Part shown: positions 10,529 through 22,829 of the stretch, in pieces
Position numbering within the stretch: position 1 is the stretch's first letter
Layout: each line of letters starts with the position of its first letter
Origin: Zychaea mexicana
Lineage: Eukaryota; Mucoromycota; Mucoromycetes; Mucorales; Lichtheimiaceae
Reading direction: 5' to 3'
NCBI RefSeq assembly: GCF_025766255.1
Contig: NW_026516733.1
Coordinates: 124,001 to 188,000, forward strand
Length of the DNA: 64,000 nt
The notes under the pieces: generated by a model
The model's input: the letters and a program-made list of their open reading frames with translations, nothing else
Databases searched by the model: none
What the model was told of the DNA's origin: nothing
Program-made: the position numbers and the translations under genes

Positions 10529-10611
10529 GCACCACTCTGAAGCGTTTCGCACCACTCTGAAGCGTTTCGCACCACTCTGAAGCGTTTCGCACCACTCTGA
10601 AGCGTTTTGCG
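10529..10611. repeat. Right 20-bp tandem array (4 units, inverted)
   Basis: Four copies of the reverse complement of the left unit (CACCACTCTGAAGCGTTTCG). The outermost copy carries the GTTTTGCGCC variant and stops where the 40-bp inverted repeat begins. Confidence 0.9.
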
Positions 10612-10651
10612 CCAGTCTTGGCTAATTTGAATCTTCAAGCTTGGCTAATTC
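10612..10651. repeat. Right copy of 40-bp inverted repeat
   Basis: Reverse complement of 4144-4183 with no mismatch. It starts CCAGTCTTGGCTAATTTG directly after the right satellite array. Confidence 0.9.
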
Positions 10652-11249
10652 TGACTATTTTTATTTGCCAGTTTCTCTCCGCAGTCCCCACTCGAGTCAC
10701 ATGTCAACGATGTCACGTCATCTATATAAGCAAAGGAAAGTGGGGTTTGTTCTTCTTTTGAAGAGGCGAAGAGAGCTCAGTGCCTGAATTTTGTATTATC
10801 ATGCTTTTTTGGTGATAGCAATGATATGACTCTGATAGAGTGTAGCAGTAAATAAAAGCGCCTGCATATGATGTCATACCAAGGGGGAAAGATCTGATTC
10901 GGTTTGTGTGTGTGTGGGGGGGGAGTGCAGCTGTCAAAATATAAAAAGGCCAACAGTATGCAGAGGAGAAGAGAGAAAAACGACTTGTTGCAAGTTTGAG
11001 TGAAAAAACTGTACTAATGGAGCAAAGGCAATGCTGAACTTTGCAATCATTCAGCACTTCTTTTTGGTCATGGCTCCATTTGCATTATTATAATAATTAT
11101 GGATGACAAATCCTCTCAGGAGCTATTTCGTATTATATCAGCGAAATTTAACTTTGGGTTACAGGCATAAGAACGCCGCAAAAATATGCCACATGCACAT
11201 ACACTTTTTCTCTCGCTCCCACCTCTCGTAATATATCATTTAAAAAAAT
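10652..11249. other. Upstream region of the quinone oxidoreductase gene
   Basis: Noncoding. It contains CTATATAAG at about 10720 and a G-rich GTGTGTGTGGGGGGGG run at 10909-10924. No coding frame is supported. Confidence 0.4.
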
Positions 11250-12253
11250 ATGAAGGCTTATGTTGTCAACCAGTGGCTCAAGGGTCCTGAGGATCTCGTC
11301 CTTTCGACCAATGTTCCCGAACCCGAGCCCAAGCAGGGCGAATTACAGATTGAAGTCAAGGCGATCGGCCTTAACTTTTTCGATACCCTCATGGTAAATC
11401 CCACCACCCACCCACCCACACACACACACATGGTTTATGCTACACTTGTGAAAGCGCTTCTAACAACATGAGTGGGATTTTTTTTAGATTCAAGGCCGTT
11501 ACCAAATCAAGCCTCCATTCCCCTTTGTTCCCGGTGGCGAGTTCGCAGGTGTAGTCAAAAAGTCAACCGTGTCGCAATACAAGGCTGGCGACAGAGTGTT
11601 TGGTTCAGGTTTCTCGTTTGCCGAAGTGATCACCGTCGAAGCTAGCAAGGTGTTGCCTATTCCCAAGAACTTTTCATTTGAACAAGCTGCTGGTTTGTAT
11701 ATTACCTGGCCTACGTCGTATGCTGCCTTGGTCTTGCGCGCTCAGTTGAAGGCCGGTGAATATTGTCTTGTGCACGCAGCAGCAGGCGGTGTTGGTATTG
11801 CTGCCGTACAGATCGCCAAGGCAATTGGCGCCAAGGTCATTGCTACTGCTGGATCGACTGACAAGTTGGAGATTGCTAAAAAGTTCGGTGCCGACTATGC
11901 CGTCAATTACCGCGATAAGGATTGGACTGAGCAGGTTAAGAAGATTACCAATGGTCATGGTGCTGATGTCGTCTATGATCCCGTTGGTTTGATTGAACAA
12001 AGGTATGTATCATGTGTGTCTAGGCTATGATAATCACCGTGCTACCATTGCTTTTTTCTTGTGCATCTGTTATTTACAATTTCGTTTTTTTCCTCAAATA
12101 GCACCAAATGCACGGCATGGAACGGACGCATTTTGGTCGTCGGTTTCGCTAAGGGTACCTTTGAGAAGTTGCCCACTAACCGTGTGCTGTTGAAGAACAT
12201 TTCTATTGTGTAAGTGTATTTCAATCATTAAATTGGACCAGTGTACTATTCGC

Positions 12254-12320
<67 letters not shown>

Positions 12321-12590
12321 TCCGTTTTCAAAACAAAGAAGCGAATAGGAATACTGACAAAAATATATAGCGGTATCCACTGGGGTGCTTACACCAAGAA
12401 CGAGCCTGAAAGCATTCCCAAGGTGTGGGAGGGTCTCTTTGGATTGTTCGAGTCCGGCCGTGTACAGCCCGCCTTGTATCACAAGGTGTACAACTTGGCC
12501 AATCTTCCTCAAGGCATGGACGCCATCAACAACCGTGAGACTTATGCCAAAGTTGTTGCTACTGTTGGCGGCCATGATAGCAAGATATAA
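11250..12590 (+). CDS. Zinc-free MDR quinone oxidoreductase (zeta-crystallin-like)
   Basis: Four exons (11250-11393, 11488-12002, 12102-12209, 12371-12590) join in phase to 328 residues, the usual length for NADPH:quinone reductases of the medium-chain dehydrogenase family. The N-terminal GroES-like domain contains EVKAIGLNFFDTLM and PFVPGGEFAGVV. The Rossmann domain has HAAAGGVGIAAVQIAKAIGA (the nucleotide-binding glycine motif) and a 'GADVVYDPVG' strand. The catalytic and structural zinc ligands of alcohol dehydrogenases are absent, which fits the quinone oxidoreductase subgroup. Family enzymes reduce quinones or enones with NADPH in the cytosol or mitochondria; the exact substrate cannot be read from the sequence. 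Intron 3 holds a long GA microsatellite. Confidence 0.9.
12255..12317. repeat. (GA)n microsatellite in intron 3
   Basis: About 30 GA units with one interruption, inside the third intron of the quinone oxidoreductase gene. Confidence 0.9.
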
Positions 12591-15500
12591 ATAATTGGGT
12601 TATATCCGCAACTTCCTCTTCTCCTTTGACTTTTCCTTCCCTCTTCTTCTCCCTTCGACACACGCATACACATCACTTTGTTTCAGAAAAAGATGTATTA
12701 ATAATTTTGCTATGCAAAAGCCGGGCTATGCAGCAATGCCGCGTTATTTTTCTGTGTTTCTTCAAATTAAAATCCGCTATATAACGTATTGTAGACACCT
12801 ATCATTTGCTAGGTTGTGTTGTATTGGCACATCTATATGGGGGGGTACATAATGGATGAAAAGCTTGTTGAGCTTCTACTTAATAGAGAGACAAAATCTG
12901 TATTTTAAGTATCTCTAACCACAACTAATGACAGTGTAATCAACGTGAGAATGTTCATAAGATACAAGAAAAAGCGAAAAGCAAGGAAGCGCGTGATGGG
13001 GCGGGCCTTTATTTCGCATCTTATAGCAAAGCAGTTTCTTCTTTTTTGTGGCAACGGTGTGTGTAACTACAGTATGATATACAGCAATGGCTCTAATATC
13101 ATATCATGATTCTTTTTTTCTTAACAACATCATTACTGTGTTGATGAGCATTTCCAAGATGCTTGATTGGACAAACTTTACCAGAAACGGATGGATTTCT
13201 ATGAGTGTGATGCTTGGCTGAAGCACGATGTAACAATTGCGCAAATTGGTGGTTCGCAAGCCTGCAAGATATGTATCACTGACATAGAGCATGATAGGTG
13301 GGAAACAGCGGTTTTTCTCGCATACTTATTACTCACCATGTACGCTGTTGCCAATTCTTCTATTTCACCAGCAGCGGGAAATGTTATGGCTAGCTATCGT
13401 TCGGAATCGAATTGCCATGCTTGACAAACGAGAGATATTCAACATGGTTCATGTCACAGCTGTTAAAGTTCAACGTGGGATAGATTAAAAGCAGCTGCTA
13501 TTAGCTTTAAAAAAAAACCTCCCGGTGGTACACGCAAGTCGAACTTTCCAAAGGTCAGGCTGCTCAACTCAAGTAGCTGTTGGCAACTCGCTGTGCAATG
13601 ACCGAGAGACCGTTTTGTGTTGTAATCGGTTTGAAGTCATTGATCAGACATTTATATTGGCCAAGGTCTTGTTTTACCTGACCAGGTTCAGTATAGTGTC
13701 GTCTGCAACGTTAAAGCTGTGGAGCGCTGTCAAATTGCTGCTGTTTGTTGCATACAGTTGATGGAGGACGTGTTTGCGCAGCAAGGTGTAAAGGGAGTTC
13801 GTTCATGATTGCTTGGAGCGATATTGTCATCGATGCAGCGTAGGGTGACGCGCTTATCTTTATCTTCAAGTTATTAGTAGGTTGGTTGATATGGTTGACA
13901 TCTGTCAGGCCCACGCTTATAATTACACATTAAATTATGTAGATCTAGACACATGCGTACTATAGCTAGAAGTACGCACTCGTGCGTAATTAGATTCACG
14001 TACTCCAGAGAACGGTCGAGATCATTCACAGTGCATGATACGTAAACTCGTATACTCATCAGTTCCTTTTTAGATATCTTAAAAGATATCATAAAAAAGA
14101 CACACGTATGCTTGTGATTTATACCAAGTTCTTTTTTTTCGTTTGGTATAATACCCCTTTAAAAGATATGAATTAAAAGGAGATTAAAAGTCTATGCTTA
14201 TAATGCAATTCAATAATGACTATGCATTCGCATCAGGAACAAGTCCTCCAATTTGTAAAAGTGATCGATTGTGAGCGTCATGGTGTGAGTACGGTATTGA
14301 TGGATTTGTGCAATTATGTGTATTTAAAGACCCTTAAACTCAATTCGAATGTCTCCCATGGACCATGACTCTGAGAAAAAGGTTTGATTTCTTAAAACGA
14401 GAAAACACTAGAGTGGATCTGGTAGGACGATAGCTGTGCTGCGCAAAGTGGAAGGGAGGGGAAGGGTGGATAATGGAAAGAAAGAGAAAAAGTGTAAAGG
14501 TGCGAGATTGCAGAAGGAACCTTCCTTTTATTCTTCATGCTGCCACAACATGTGATTACGTCGAGTACTAGAATATGTAGACAAGCGTTTAATATTTCCC
14601 TCTTTCTTGGCTCTCTGCCGTTGGCTTTAGTCGGCACAATCTTGTTGTAGATGACGAGGCTGCACAGCACAAGAAAAATGCATGATCGTCGAGTACTGCC
14701 GATTTAAAATGTCGACGGAAATGATACACTGTTGGTACCGGAAAAAGGAAATGTTTGATCAAACTCCATGTACTTGTTTGTGTGTCATTTGATGAAGTAA
14801 ACTGTCTAGCAGCGAGTGTAGTGAATGAGAAAATTGTTCAATATATCTGATTACGTAAAATGACATTCAGGGAAGGATTGTTGCATCACATCGAGATACA
14901 TGATTGACTTAATATAATGAATGACACTAACTTGAAACACACACATACACCAATGATTTAGAAAGACTAGATAATAACAGATCAATAGCTCAAACAACGG
15001 AAGCCTTCCTGCGTACTTATTCTTTCATGCATAACATGGATAGAAAGAAATTAGGTGACCGTCTGTATGGCGACCAGTGGAGTTTATCTCCTTCATGTTC
15101 TTGACGTTAAAAAATCGCTAGATAGAACAAGCCATGCATAAAAGCAGAATCAGAAAAACTAAAAAGCCAATCTCAACCAAGGTTGCTTGCAAACGATTTA
15201 TACTTCTTCTTAGACATGTCAAAAGCATTGCGCCATATGAAAACCAACAATGATACACATTCGGAATTGAAACAGTGAGCACGATAAAATATGTGAAAAA
15301 GCAATGGCACCAGCAGTTAGAGTCTGTTGGTGTTTGAGCTTTATGGTCCTACGTTCAAATGAAACAAAGTATGCTTCATAGCAGTTCTTGAGCCACGTAG
15401 AGATCTCAAGGGACTTTCGCTTTTTAAGTTTAAACTGATGTGGGAAGGTCAAAAAAGGATTGGTAGCTCTTATTTGAAAATGTCATGTTATTCGTGCTAC

Positions 15501-16309
15501 ATACAGTGTTAGTATTTTTGACAGCAGTACAGTAGCAACAATGAAGGTAGAGACACTATCGCCACGAAGGATGTCGATCAGTATGTAACACATATCGCAC
15601 TTGCACTAAATTTATAATTTGACAAGTGGCACGAGCTTTGATAACAGCATAACATAGACATTCTTTTATATATATATACTGTAGTTCGAGTGCCCGATAG
15701 ATGATGTTGCTTGCTGCTGAATTTCCATAACCGATCAGAAAAGATATTGCCAGCAGTGTGTAGTTCTTCTTAGACTTGGTTGCTATTTCAATCATGGTTT
15801 GTTTAAGCTCGTGTACACAAGAATGTCTGTGCATATATGGCCACGTTGTTTGCGTAACCATGATGACGAGCTCCACGTGTGTGTGTTGCGTCGTTCTTAA
15901 CAAAATGGTCTTTTCCAAAACGCGCGCTGTTCTTGAAAAAAAAAAGAGCGCGACAAATAATATACACAACACGCGTTTAGCCCCACCCCCTCGCGTAGTG
16001 CACCCTATGCTGTGACTGAAACCAATCCTATGAGGGGAGGGGCGCGTGTTTGTAAAAGTGTAAGCAACAAGTTTTTAAGGGGAGGTTGAGAAAGAACTCG
16101 CGCATATTTCTTCTTTTCTTCTTCACTTTCTTTTCCTCCGTGTTTTCTTTATACCTTCATTAATTCTCTTTTTCGTAAGTTTTAATCTCTCTAGCTGTAC
16201 AGCCATTTAACTAAGCTTCTAATAGCTGAACCTCTTCGTTTTCATTAGGCATTCCATAACCCACACACGCCTTAGCAGTAATATATAGATATAATAGCAT
16301 TTTAGCATA
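12591..16309. other. Gene-free stretch of 3.7 kb
   Basis: No frame here shows recognisable motifs or splice-consistent neighbours. Two AT-rich segments with GATATC palindromes lie at 14075-14170. The last 300 bp is a pyrimidine-rich leader (TTTCTTCTTTTCTTCTTCAC) that is probably the beta-tubulin promoter and 5' UTR. Confidence 0.45.
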
Positions 16310-18285
16310 ATGAGAGAAATCATTCACGTACAAGCAGGTAATGTGGAGATCTCATTAACAGTTACTTGAGAGGGTTTGGTTGGCTCACTCTTTTTTCTTT
16401 CTCTCCTTTTTTCTTTGTTACGGTTGTTGTTGTTGTTGTTGTTGTTGTTGTCGTGCGGGAATGAACAGGCCAATGTGGTAACCAGGTTAGTTTATATTTC
16501 TCCGGTGGCCCCAGGGAAATATTCGAGGGGCTCAAGTGGGGTTGTTCTAGGAAGGAAGAAGGGGGGGTCTTGTTGCTCTGAGAGCGTCTCTGCAGCAATA
16601 AGCAACAGCAAAAGAAGAAAAGGGGCTGGTCTACTTTTGACTGTGTACATGCAAGTCAACCCCAGTGCCCACCTTTTATTTTTCACGGAGAAATAAAAAG
16701 GAGAGAGAGAGAGAGAGAGAGAGTATGTTTTGCTTATGCATCATCGTCAACGTTCTTCGCCACCATCGTTTTTGACGAAAAAATAGATTGGCCAGAAATT
16801 CTGGGAAACCATCAGTGCTGAACACGGCATTGATCCCAACGGTAACTACGTCGGTGACAACGACTTGCAATTGGAGCGTATCAACGTCTTTTACAACGAA
16901 GGTTTCCAAGGAAAATATGTCCCTAGGTAAACACCCTGTCTCTCTTTAATAGTGTGGATGGCTTCATAACGATACGAAAAGAAAAGGTAACACTGACGCC
17001 ATACAACGAATGTTATAAAGATCGGTGATTGTCGATTTGGAGCCTGCCACCATGGATGCCATCCGTAGCAGCACATACGGCAAGTTGTTCCGTCCTGACA
17101 ACTTTATCAATGCCCAATCGGGTGCTGGCAACTCGTGGGCCAAGGGTTACTACACCGAAGGTGCCGAACTCGTCGAGTCGGTCATGGACGTTGTGCGCAA
17201 GGAAGCCGAAAACACTGACTGCTTGCAAGGTTTCCAATTGGCACACTCGTTGGGTGGTGGTACTGGTTCCGGCATGGGTTCGCTTCTGTTGTCCAAGATC
17301 CGTGAAGAATATCCCGACCGCATCTTGAGCACCTATTCCGTCGTGCCTTCGCCCAAGGTCTCCGACACTGTTGTCGAGCCCTACAACGCTGTCCTCTCCG
17401 TCCACCAATTGGTCGAAAACTGCGATGCCACCTTCTGTATCGACAACGAAGCCTTGTACGATATCTGCTTCCGCACATTGAAGCTGACCAACCCTGGCTA
17501 CGGCGACCTGAACCAGCTCGTCTCGGCTGTCATGTCTGGTGTCTCCACTTCTTTGCGTTTCCCCGGTCAGTTGAATTCTGACTTGCGCAAGTTATGTGTC
17601 AACATGGTCCCCTTCCCTCGTCTTCATTTCTTCATGGTCGGTGTTGCACCCCTGACGGCGTTCAACTCGCAGCAATACCGCAACTTGTCGGTTCCCGAAC
17701 TGACTGCCCAGATGTTCGATGCCCGTAACATGATGGCTGCTTCCGATCCTCGTCATGGTCGTTACTTGACTGTCGCTACCATGTTCCGTGGTCGCTTGTC
17801 CACCAAGGAAGTCGAGAACCAGATGTTGGCTGTCCAACAAAAGAACTCATCGTACTTTGTCGAATGGATCCCCAACTCTGTCAAGTCCTCGCTTTGTGAC
17901 ATTCCTCCTGTTGGCTTGAAAATGTCCGGTACTTTCATCGGTAACAGCACGGCTATCCAAGACTTGTTCAAGCGTGTCAACGAGCAATTCACTGCCATGT
18001 TCCGTCGCAAGGCTTTCTTGCATTGGTACACGGGTGAGGGTATGGATGAAATGGAGTTCACTGAGGCCGAGTCCAACATGAACGATTTGGTATCCGAGTA
18101 CCAGCAGTATCAGGAAGCAACCATTGATGATGAGATGATGGGTAAGCTTTCTCTCTTTGCGGTTTAGTTGGAATGGATGAAGCGGTGGATCTTTTACTAA
18201 CTTTGACTTTTCCATTCATCTAACAGAAGATGAAGAGTACCTCGAGGAGGAGTACAACGACGGTGGCCTTGAAGATGAACAGTAA
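16310..18285 (+). CDS. Beta-tubulin
   Basis: Five exons (16310-16337, 16469-16485, 16787-16926, 17021-18141, 18227-18285) give 454 residues. The protein starts [15 protein letters not shown], which carries the MREI autoregulation tetrapeptide and the first GTP-contact loop. It has the tubulin signature GGGTGSGMG (at about 17260), the [11 protein letters not shown] segment and an acidic C-terminal tail ([14 protein letters not shown]). Tubulins bind GTP and polymerise with alpha-tubulin into microtubules. Exon 2 is only 17 nt and encodes the end of G10 plus QCGNQ; without it the nucleotide loop is lost. The [16 protein letters not shown] segment is a little diverged from the usual VDLEPGTMD, so this may be one of several paralogues. 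Confidence 0.97.
16416..16450. repeat. GTT triplet run in beta-tubulin intron 1
   Basis: About nine GTT repeats shortly before the acceptor of the 17-nt exon. Confidence 0.85.
16700..16724. repeat. GA microsatellite in beta-tubulin intron 2
   Basis: About 12 GA units within the second intron. Confidence 0.85.
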
Positions 18286-18363
18286 AGAAGCTTGCTATTA
18301 ATAATGGCTCTATCTCCCTCGCAGTCAACCCATAAATTATGAAGGAGTAAACTCATATACAAC

Positions 18364-18394
<31 letters not shown>

Positions 18395-18657
18395 GACATA
18401 CCGTACCTTTTTTCTCTAATCACACCTTTTTCCCTCTCACTACACACACACATATATTTGCACACATCAAAAAGACTTACATTTCCGTTTTAACAATAAA
18501 AAAGACTCGTCAGCTTATCAACTAGTTTACATAATCGACGTATACCTCAACGTTCAGGCACACACACCACACACATAATGAGTGGAACCCTCAATGCCTC
18601 CATTATAATTCCGACTCTTCAAAGCGCGCGCGCGTCGTCTCTTAAACTTAACCAGCT
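18286..18657. other. Intergenic region with CA repeats
   Basis: Between the beta-tubulin stop and the TRAPPC12 start. It contains a CA run at about 18365-18395, several further CACACA blocks and a short CGCGCGCG tract at 18624-18632. It serves as 3' UTR of one gene and promoter of the next. Confidence 0.5.
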
Positions 18658-20586
18658 ATGGAGAGCAGTAATAGCAATAACGACTTGATCAATGCATCGA
18701 ATAAGCCAGTAGTCGACACGAATAGCAGCAACAGCGGCGACAACGATCCAATTCCTGCTGATTCAGCATTACAAAGAACATTACCTGACAATGTCAGCAT
18801 TGGTTCACCATCTACTGCATCGCCTTCGGTACGGTCCTTGACCTTATCCCCAGAAGATGAGCGACGTGCTACACCAACAACGAGAAACTCTATACAAATG
18901 TCGCGTGGTGGAAGTACTCGGCAGCGAGCAAGCAGCGACAATACGGCAGCACTCATTGGTCACCATTTGACGAGTAATACCGCCTTTTATGATATCCCAG
19001 TGGTAGGTTATCTCTCTCTCTCTCTCAAAGATACAGCAAGGAGATTGTTACTAATGCTATTGCTGCTGTGTAAAAGAACGACGCATTTTCTGAACTCGTT
19101 GAACGCTATATTCCACCGGATCAACGTCCTCAACGTAACACTGCCACCACTGCAGAAAACCCTGAAGGCATAGTCAATCTTGTGGTGAGTATATTTCTGT
19201 CCTGTGCCAAACTGCTAAAATATCAACTTGACACTGTATGCCTTTTTCTTTGGGGGAAAAATAGATGAACAATATGTGGAGAGCAGTTGCACGTTATGCA
19301 CGACAACAACTCGTCCAATCCAATCCAACCGACTTGGAACAAATCTTAGAACTATGGTATCTGCGTCTATTAGCATTGACCAAACTTGGCTTGTATCAAT
19401 TGGCGTCGGCCGAACTTGATAAACTGGGCGATCTGAGTCGAGCTGAATTGACTTTTGAGTTCCATAACGCCATACCCAAGCAACAACAAGACAGCAGCAG
19501 TAGTGGTAGCATGGTTCCCTTTGAACTGCGTATCTTGGCAGCTCGATTACCCGCCTGGCTTAAATACCCCCTCGTGGCATTGGAACGATTGACAATGCTT
19601 GCTGTGCATTGTAAAAAGGTAGTTGTCAACTCTATATCTATGGTTACAGCGGGGGGGGGAAGGAAAAGGCTCTAACTACACAAGTTTCTTGGATCTCTAG
19701 ATGCACGCTAAAGAAATGGGACCTTGGCGACAACGTGAAGCCCAAGTCTATTTGGTGATGGCCACACAAATGATGGAAATGAATGATTACACAGGTGCAG
19801 CGTCCACCATGGAGATGGTATCCAAACAGTTTGGTACCAAAAAGGATGGGAAACAAGATCTGGATATCCTGTCCGCATTGGGTCGATTGTATCTGCAGGT
19901 ATTTAGTATAACTGCTCTCTATTTCTCTTCGTTTTGTGTGTGTGTAACAACACTATTTGATACAGTGACTCACAAAAACTTATGTTTTACTGTAGTTGGG
20001 CGATATAGAATCGGCCGAAAAAATATACGGCCAAGTCGATAAGGAAGGATCACAAAATGAAGCTATTGTTGAAACGGTTCAAATGAATAGGTAACGTAAG
20101 ACTTTAGAGGATGTGTGAGACTCCCCCGGCTTGCGTTGTAGTAAAGAAATTAACGTTTCTCGGGGTTATACAGGGCATTCTTACTCATGGCTAAAGGAGA
20201 ATGGAATCAAGCTGCTGCAGTATTACGCGGCATACTAGAGGCGAATAAAGAGAATCTTCTGGTACGTTGCTGCTCCTTTATTATAGACACCGGGCACGCG
20301 AGAAAAATAAAGTATAGTCAATACTTATATTCGATACTAGGTGGTGAACAATTTGGCTGTTTGTTATGTCTATCTGGGTCAGATTAGCACTGCTATTGAG
20401 CTTTTATCGACCATGACGACTCAAAACCCAACATCTGCAGGCACTTGCGAAACAGCAGTCATGAATCTTTGCACTTTGTATGAACTACGCTATGATCCGG
20501 CTACTGGCCATAAAGTCAATGTCATGAAACAGGTGGCGCGATGGGTCGGGGATTCTTTCCAGGCCGATTGCATAAAGTTGCAATAA
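18658..20586 (+). CDS. TRAPPC12: TRAPPC12-like trafficking subunit
   Basis: Seven exons (18658-19002, 19077-19184, 19265-19618, 19701-19898, 19996-20090, 20174-20261, 20341-20586) join in phase to 477 residues. The first 115 residues are Ser/Asn-rich and probably disordered. The remainder is helical repeat sequence of the TPR type, ending with VVNNLAVCYVYLGQISTAIELL and MNLCTLYELRYDPATGHK, both characteristic of the TRAPPC12/TTC15 C-terminus. TRAPPC12 belongs to the TRAPPIII-type tether that acts in ER-to-Golgi traffic and autophagy. It is shorter than the animal protein, mostly in the N-terminal tail. Intron 1 starts in a CT repeat. Confidence 0.88.
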
Positions 20587-20835
20587 TAACATAGCATACA
20601 CACACCGTGCTATTGCTCAAACAGAAAGCAAAATATCATGATCTACACTTTATGCAATATGTATGTATACATATGCTGCGTCACTAAATCTTAAAGAACA
20701 ACTGAAATCATTGATGAATGCACTGTAGCTGTTATGTCCTTTATTATTTAAACACTTTATTTGATAAGCTTCGATTAGGTATGTACAAATGCCATTTATC
20801 ATCTTTTTGAGTATGATACAGTACGTACACATTGA

Positions 20836-22829
20836 TCATGCCTCAGAAACAGCACCACTCTTGCTATTGAACGTACTTCCTCGATCAACTCCACACGCTT
20901 CCTGGACACGCCTTTCAACATGAAACCAGAAGCTTTCAAATGCCGTTCTTTTATCGCCCTGGAGCCATACACTGGCGATCCTGCAACCACCATCCAACTG
21001 CTTGTCTCCCTCTCTTTCTTCTTCTTCTTCTTCTTCGAGCAGTGCAAACTGGAACTCAAATATCGGAAGCTCATTTTCCTCAATCTTTTGCTTTTTGTTC
21101 AAAAGACGACGTGCTGCACGGCTCCATGTAATGGCTCGAGGTTTGCCTGTAATGACATTTGGATCATTTCCGTCTTGTTCAAATGAAATGTTGAGGTCTT
21201 GCAGGATGGCAATCACTTGCTCGCGAACATAGGATACGGGTTTGGGCATATAGGAGACGAAATGTAATTTTGCTCGATATTCAACGAGATTGTGCACCTT
21301 ATGCTACATGTGTGGGTAAATATGCGTTGTATCCTTGTAAGCACTTTTGTCTGTTGAACGACCTTTCTGTTTTTTTATTGTCTTACCAGTCGTTTGGGTC
21401 CAAATGACCATGCTATCGCCCATCTTTTGGTCCGTCCTTGGATAAACTCTGAGACAACATAGTTGTTTATCTAGGTGACAGAAGGAAGAGTAAAGTTGGT
21501 ACAGCTGTGCATGTACGTATCAAAGGGCCCTAAAGATAGATAGGAATTTTGAAAAGGGATAGAGCTTACTCACACCAAATGATTCAAGTTGGTCCACTAA
21601 CGGACGAACCGACTTTTTTAAACCTATCAGGCTCGTATACCACATGATCCGGTCTTTGTAAATTAGACTTTCGTTCATCATTCGCTGAATAAAACCATAT
21701 TCACCACCATCTGTGATCATTTCATTTTTGGTCCCTGTGCAGATCTGTTGATACAAATATGAATACTAATGATTATAGGAAAATATACTTATTTGAAAAA
21801 GAAGAGGAAAAATCCTACCGCAAATGGTTCGGCTTGTTTGGTTTGTAAACTCTGTTCGACCTCTTCTTCAGATGCATAAAACGGTGGATTACACATACAA
21901 AACGTGTACCTATTTTTTTTGCGTGTCATTATCAGCCGCTATATAGGGAGAAGATGATGATATAGTTTGATGTGGTGCACTGACTTTTTCCCTTCATCCA
22001 AAAGAAAGATACGCTCTGGAATACTGTTGTATTGGATGGTAATCCTGTCGTTCATTTTGTTCTTACGAATATTGTCACGTGCAATCCGTACAGAGGTTTC
22101 GTCAATGTCTTGTTTTGACATACAATCGTTAGCTCATCAATGTTTGGATCGACAGATGTGCTTTTTATAGCGCATACGGATATATTACCTGTGCCATCGA
22201 ATTTCCAATCTTTATGACGCGCACAACACAGTAATGGGTATATGCATGATGCACCAACTCCACTGTGAGAGGAAATCAATGTCAATACAATGTATCACTG
22301 TAATAACAAGTTGAGAACTCACATGTCAATACCGTGGGCCATATCAAACTGATCAGTGGGTAAGGTTTCCTTCAGAATATCCTCAATCCAGAGAATATAA
22401 TCGAGACGGTTAGGAACTGGCGGACATAGCCGATCTGCAGGTAGTTTGACATCAAGGCCAAAGTCGCGTTTCAATAAACACCATGTTAGTGTTCTATCGT
22501 AATATTAGATACGCCATAAATGACGGTTATCATTAGAAAATGTGCATGTCTTCTCCCGTCTTTTCCTTTTTCACACCCGCCATACCGAACAGCTTCTGAG
22601 TCCTTAAAATCAATATATGGGTTTTCGTTTTTATCCGTATGGACACTAGGTTTATCGTGTATTTAAGTAGTGTGCATATGAATATTGTGCAGGAGAGAAA
22701 AGGAAGACAGCAAGATATTTACAAAGGACGAAAGACGGGAAACTGCTCTGCCAGTTCACCAAAATGAGGTCGTTCTTGTACATATGGATTCGCTGAATTG
22801 TCATCTTCTCTTTTACGTTTATGCGACAT
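20836..22829 (-). CDS. METTL16: METTL16-like RNA m6A methyltransferase
   Basis: The ATG is at 22829 and the protein begins [10 protein letters not shown]. Exons on the minus strand give, in order: [68 protein letters not shown] (SAM-binding motif I), [13 protein letters not shown] (motif II), [13 protein letters not shown] (the catalytic NPPF motif, at about 21885) and [18 protein letters not shown]. The order matches METTL16/METT10D, which methylates U6 snRNA and some hairpin RNAs. A C-terminal domain of about 150 residues ([20 protein letters not shown] to the stop at 20836) carries a run of seven Glu. The gene is convergent with TRAPPC12 and divergent from RIT1. Confidence 0.9.

Larger units (their letters stand above)
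8106..10611 (+). mobile_element. Foldback-like element with satellite ends and an internal gene
   Basis: The left end is an array of 13 head-to-tail 20-bp units; the right end is the same unit four times in inverse orientation. Inside each array is a shared arm of about 90 bp that is nearly identical in inverted orientation (8356-8443 and 10445-10533, containing the GCAAAGGCACTTTACGGAAC block). Between the arms lies a protein-coding region (8595-10290). Arrays of short repeats in inverted orientation are the layout of foldback transposons. No target duplication could be identified, and no known transposase motif is seen in the internal gene. Its right end abuts the 40-bp Tc1 inverted repeat exactly, so it inserted at or inside that repeat. 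Confidence 0.7.
4144..10651 (+). mobile_element. Tc1/mariner-like element, split by two nested insertions
   Basis: A 40-bp perfect inverted repeat (4144-4183 and 10612-10651) brackets a Tc1-like transposase gene and two later insertions. Removing the pogo element (5434-7770 plus one TA) and the foldback-like element (8106-10611) leaves about 1.66 kb, a normal size for a Tc1/mariner element with a 438-codon gene. The outer borders are uncertain: no clean TA duplication is visible next to either repeat, and additional TTGGC-type motifs lie outside on the left. Confidence 0.6.
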
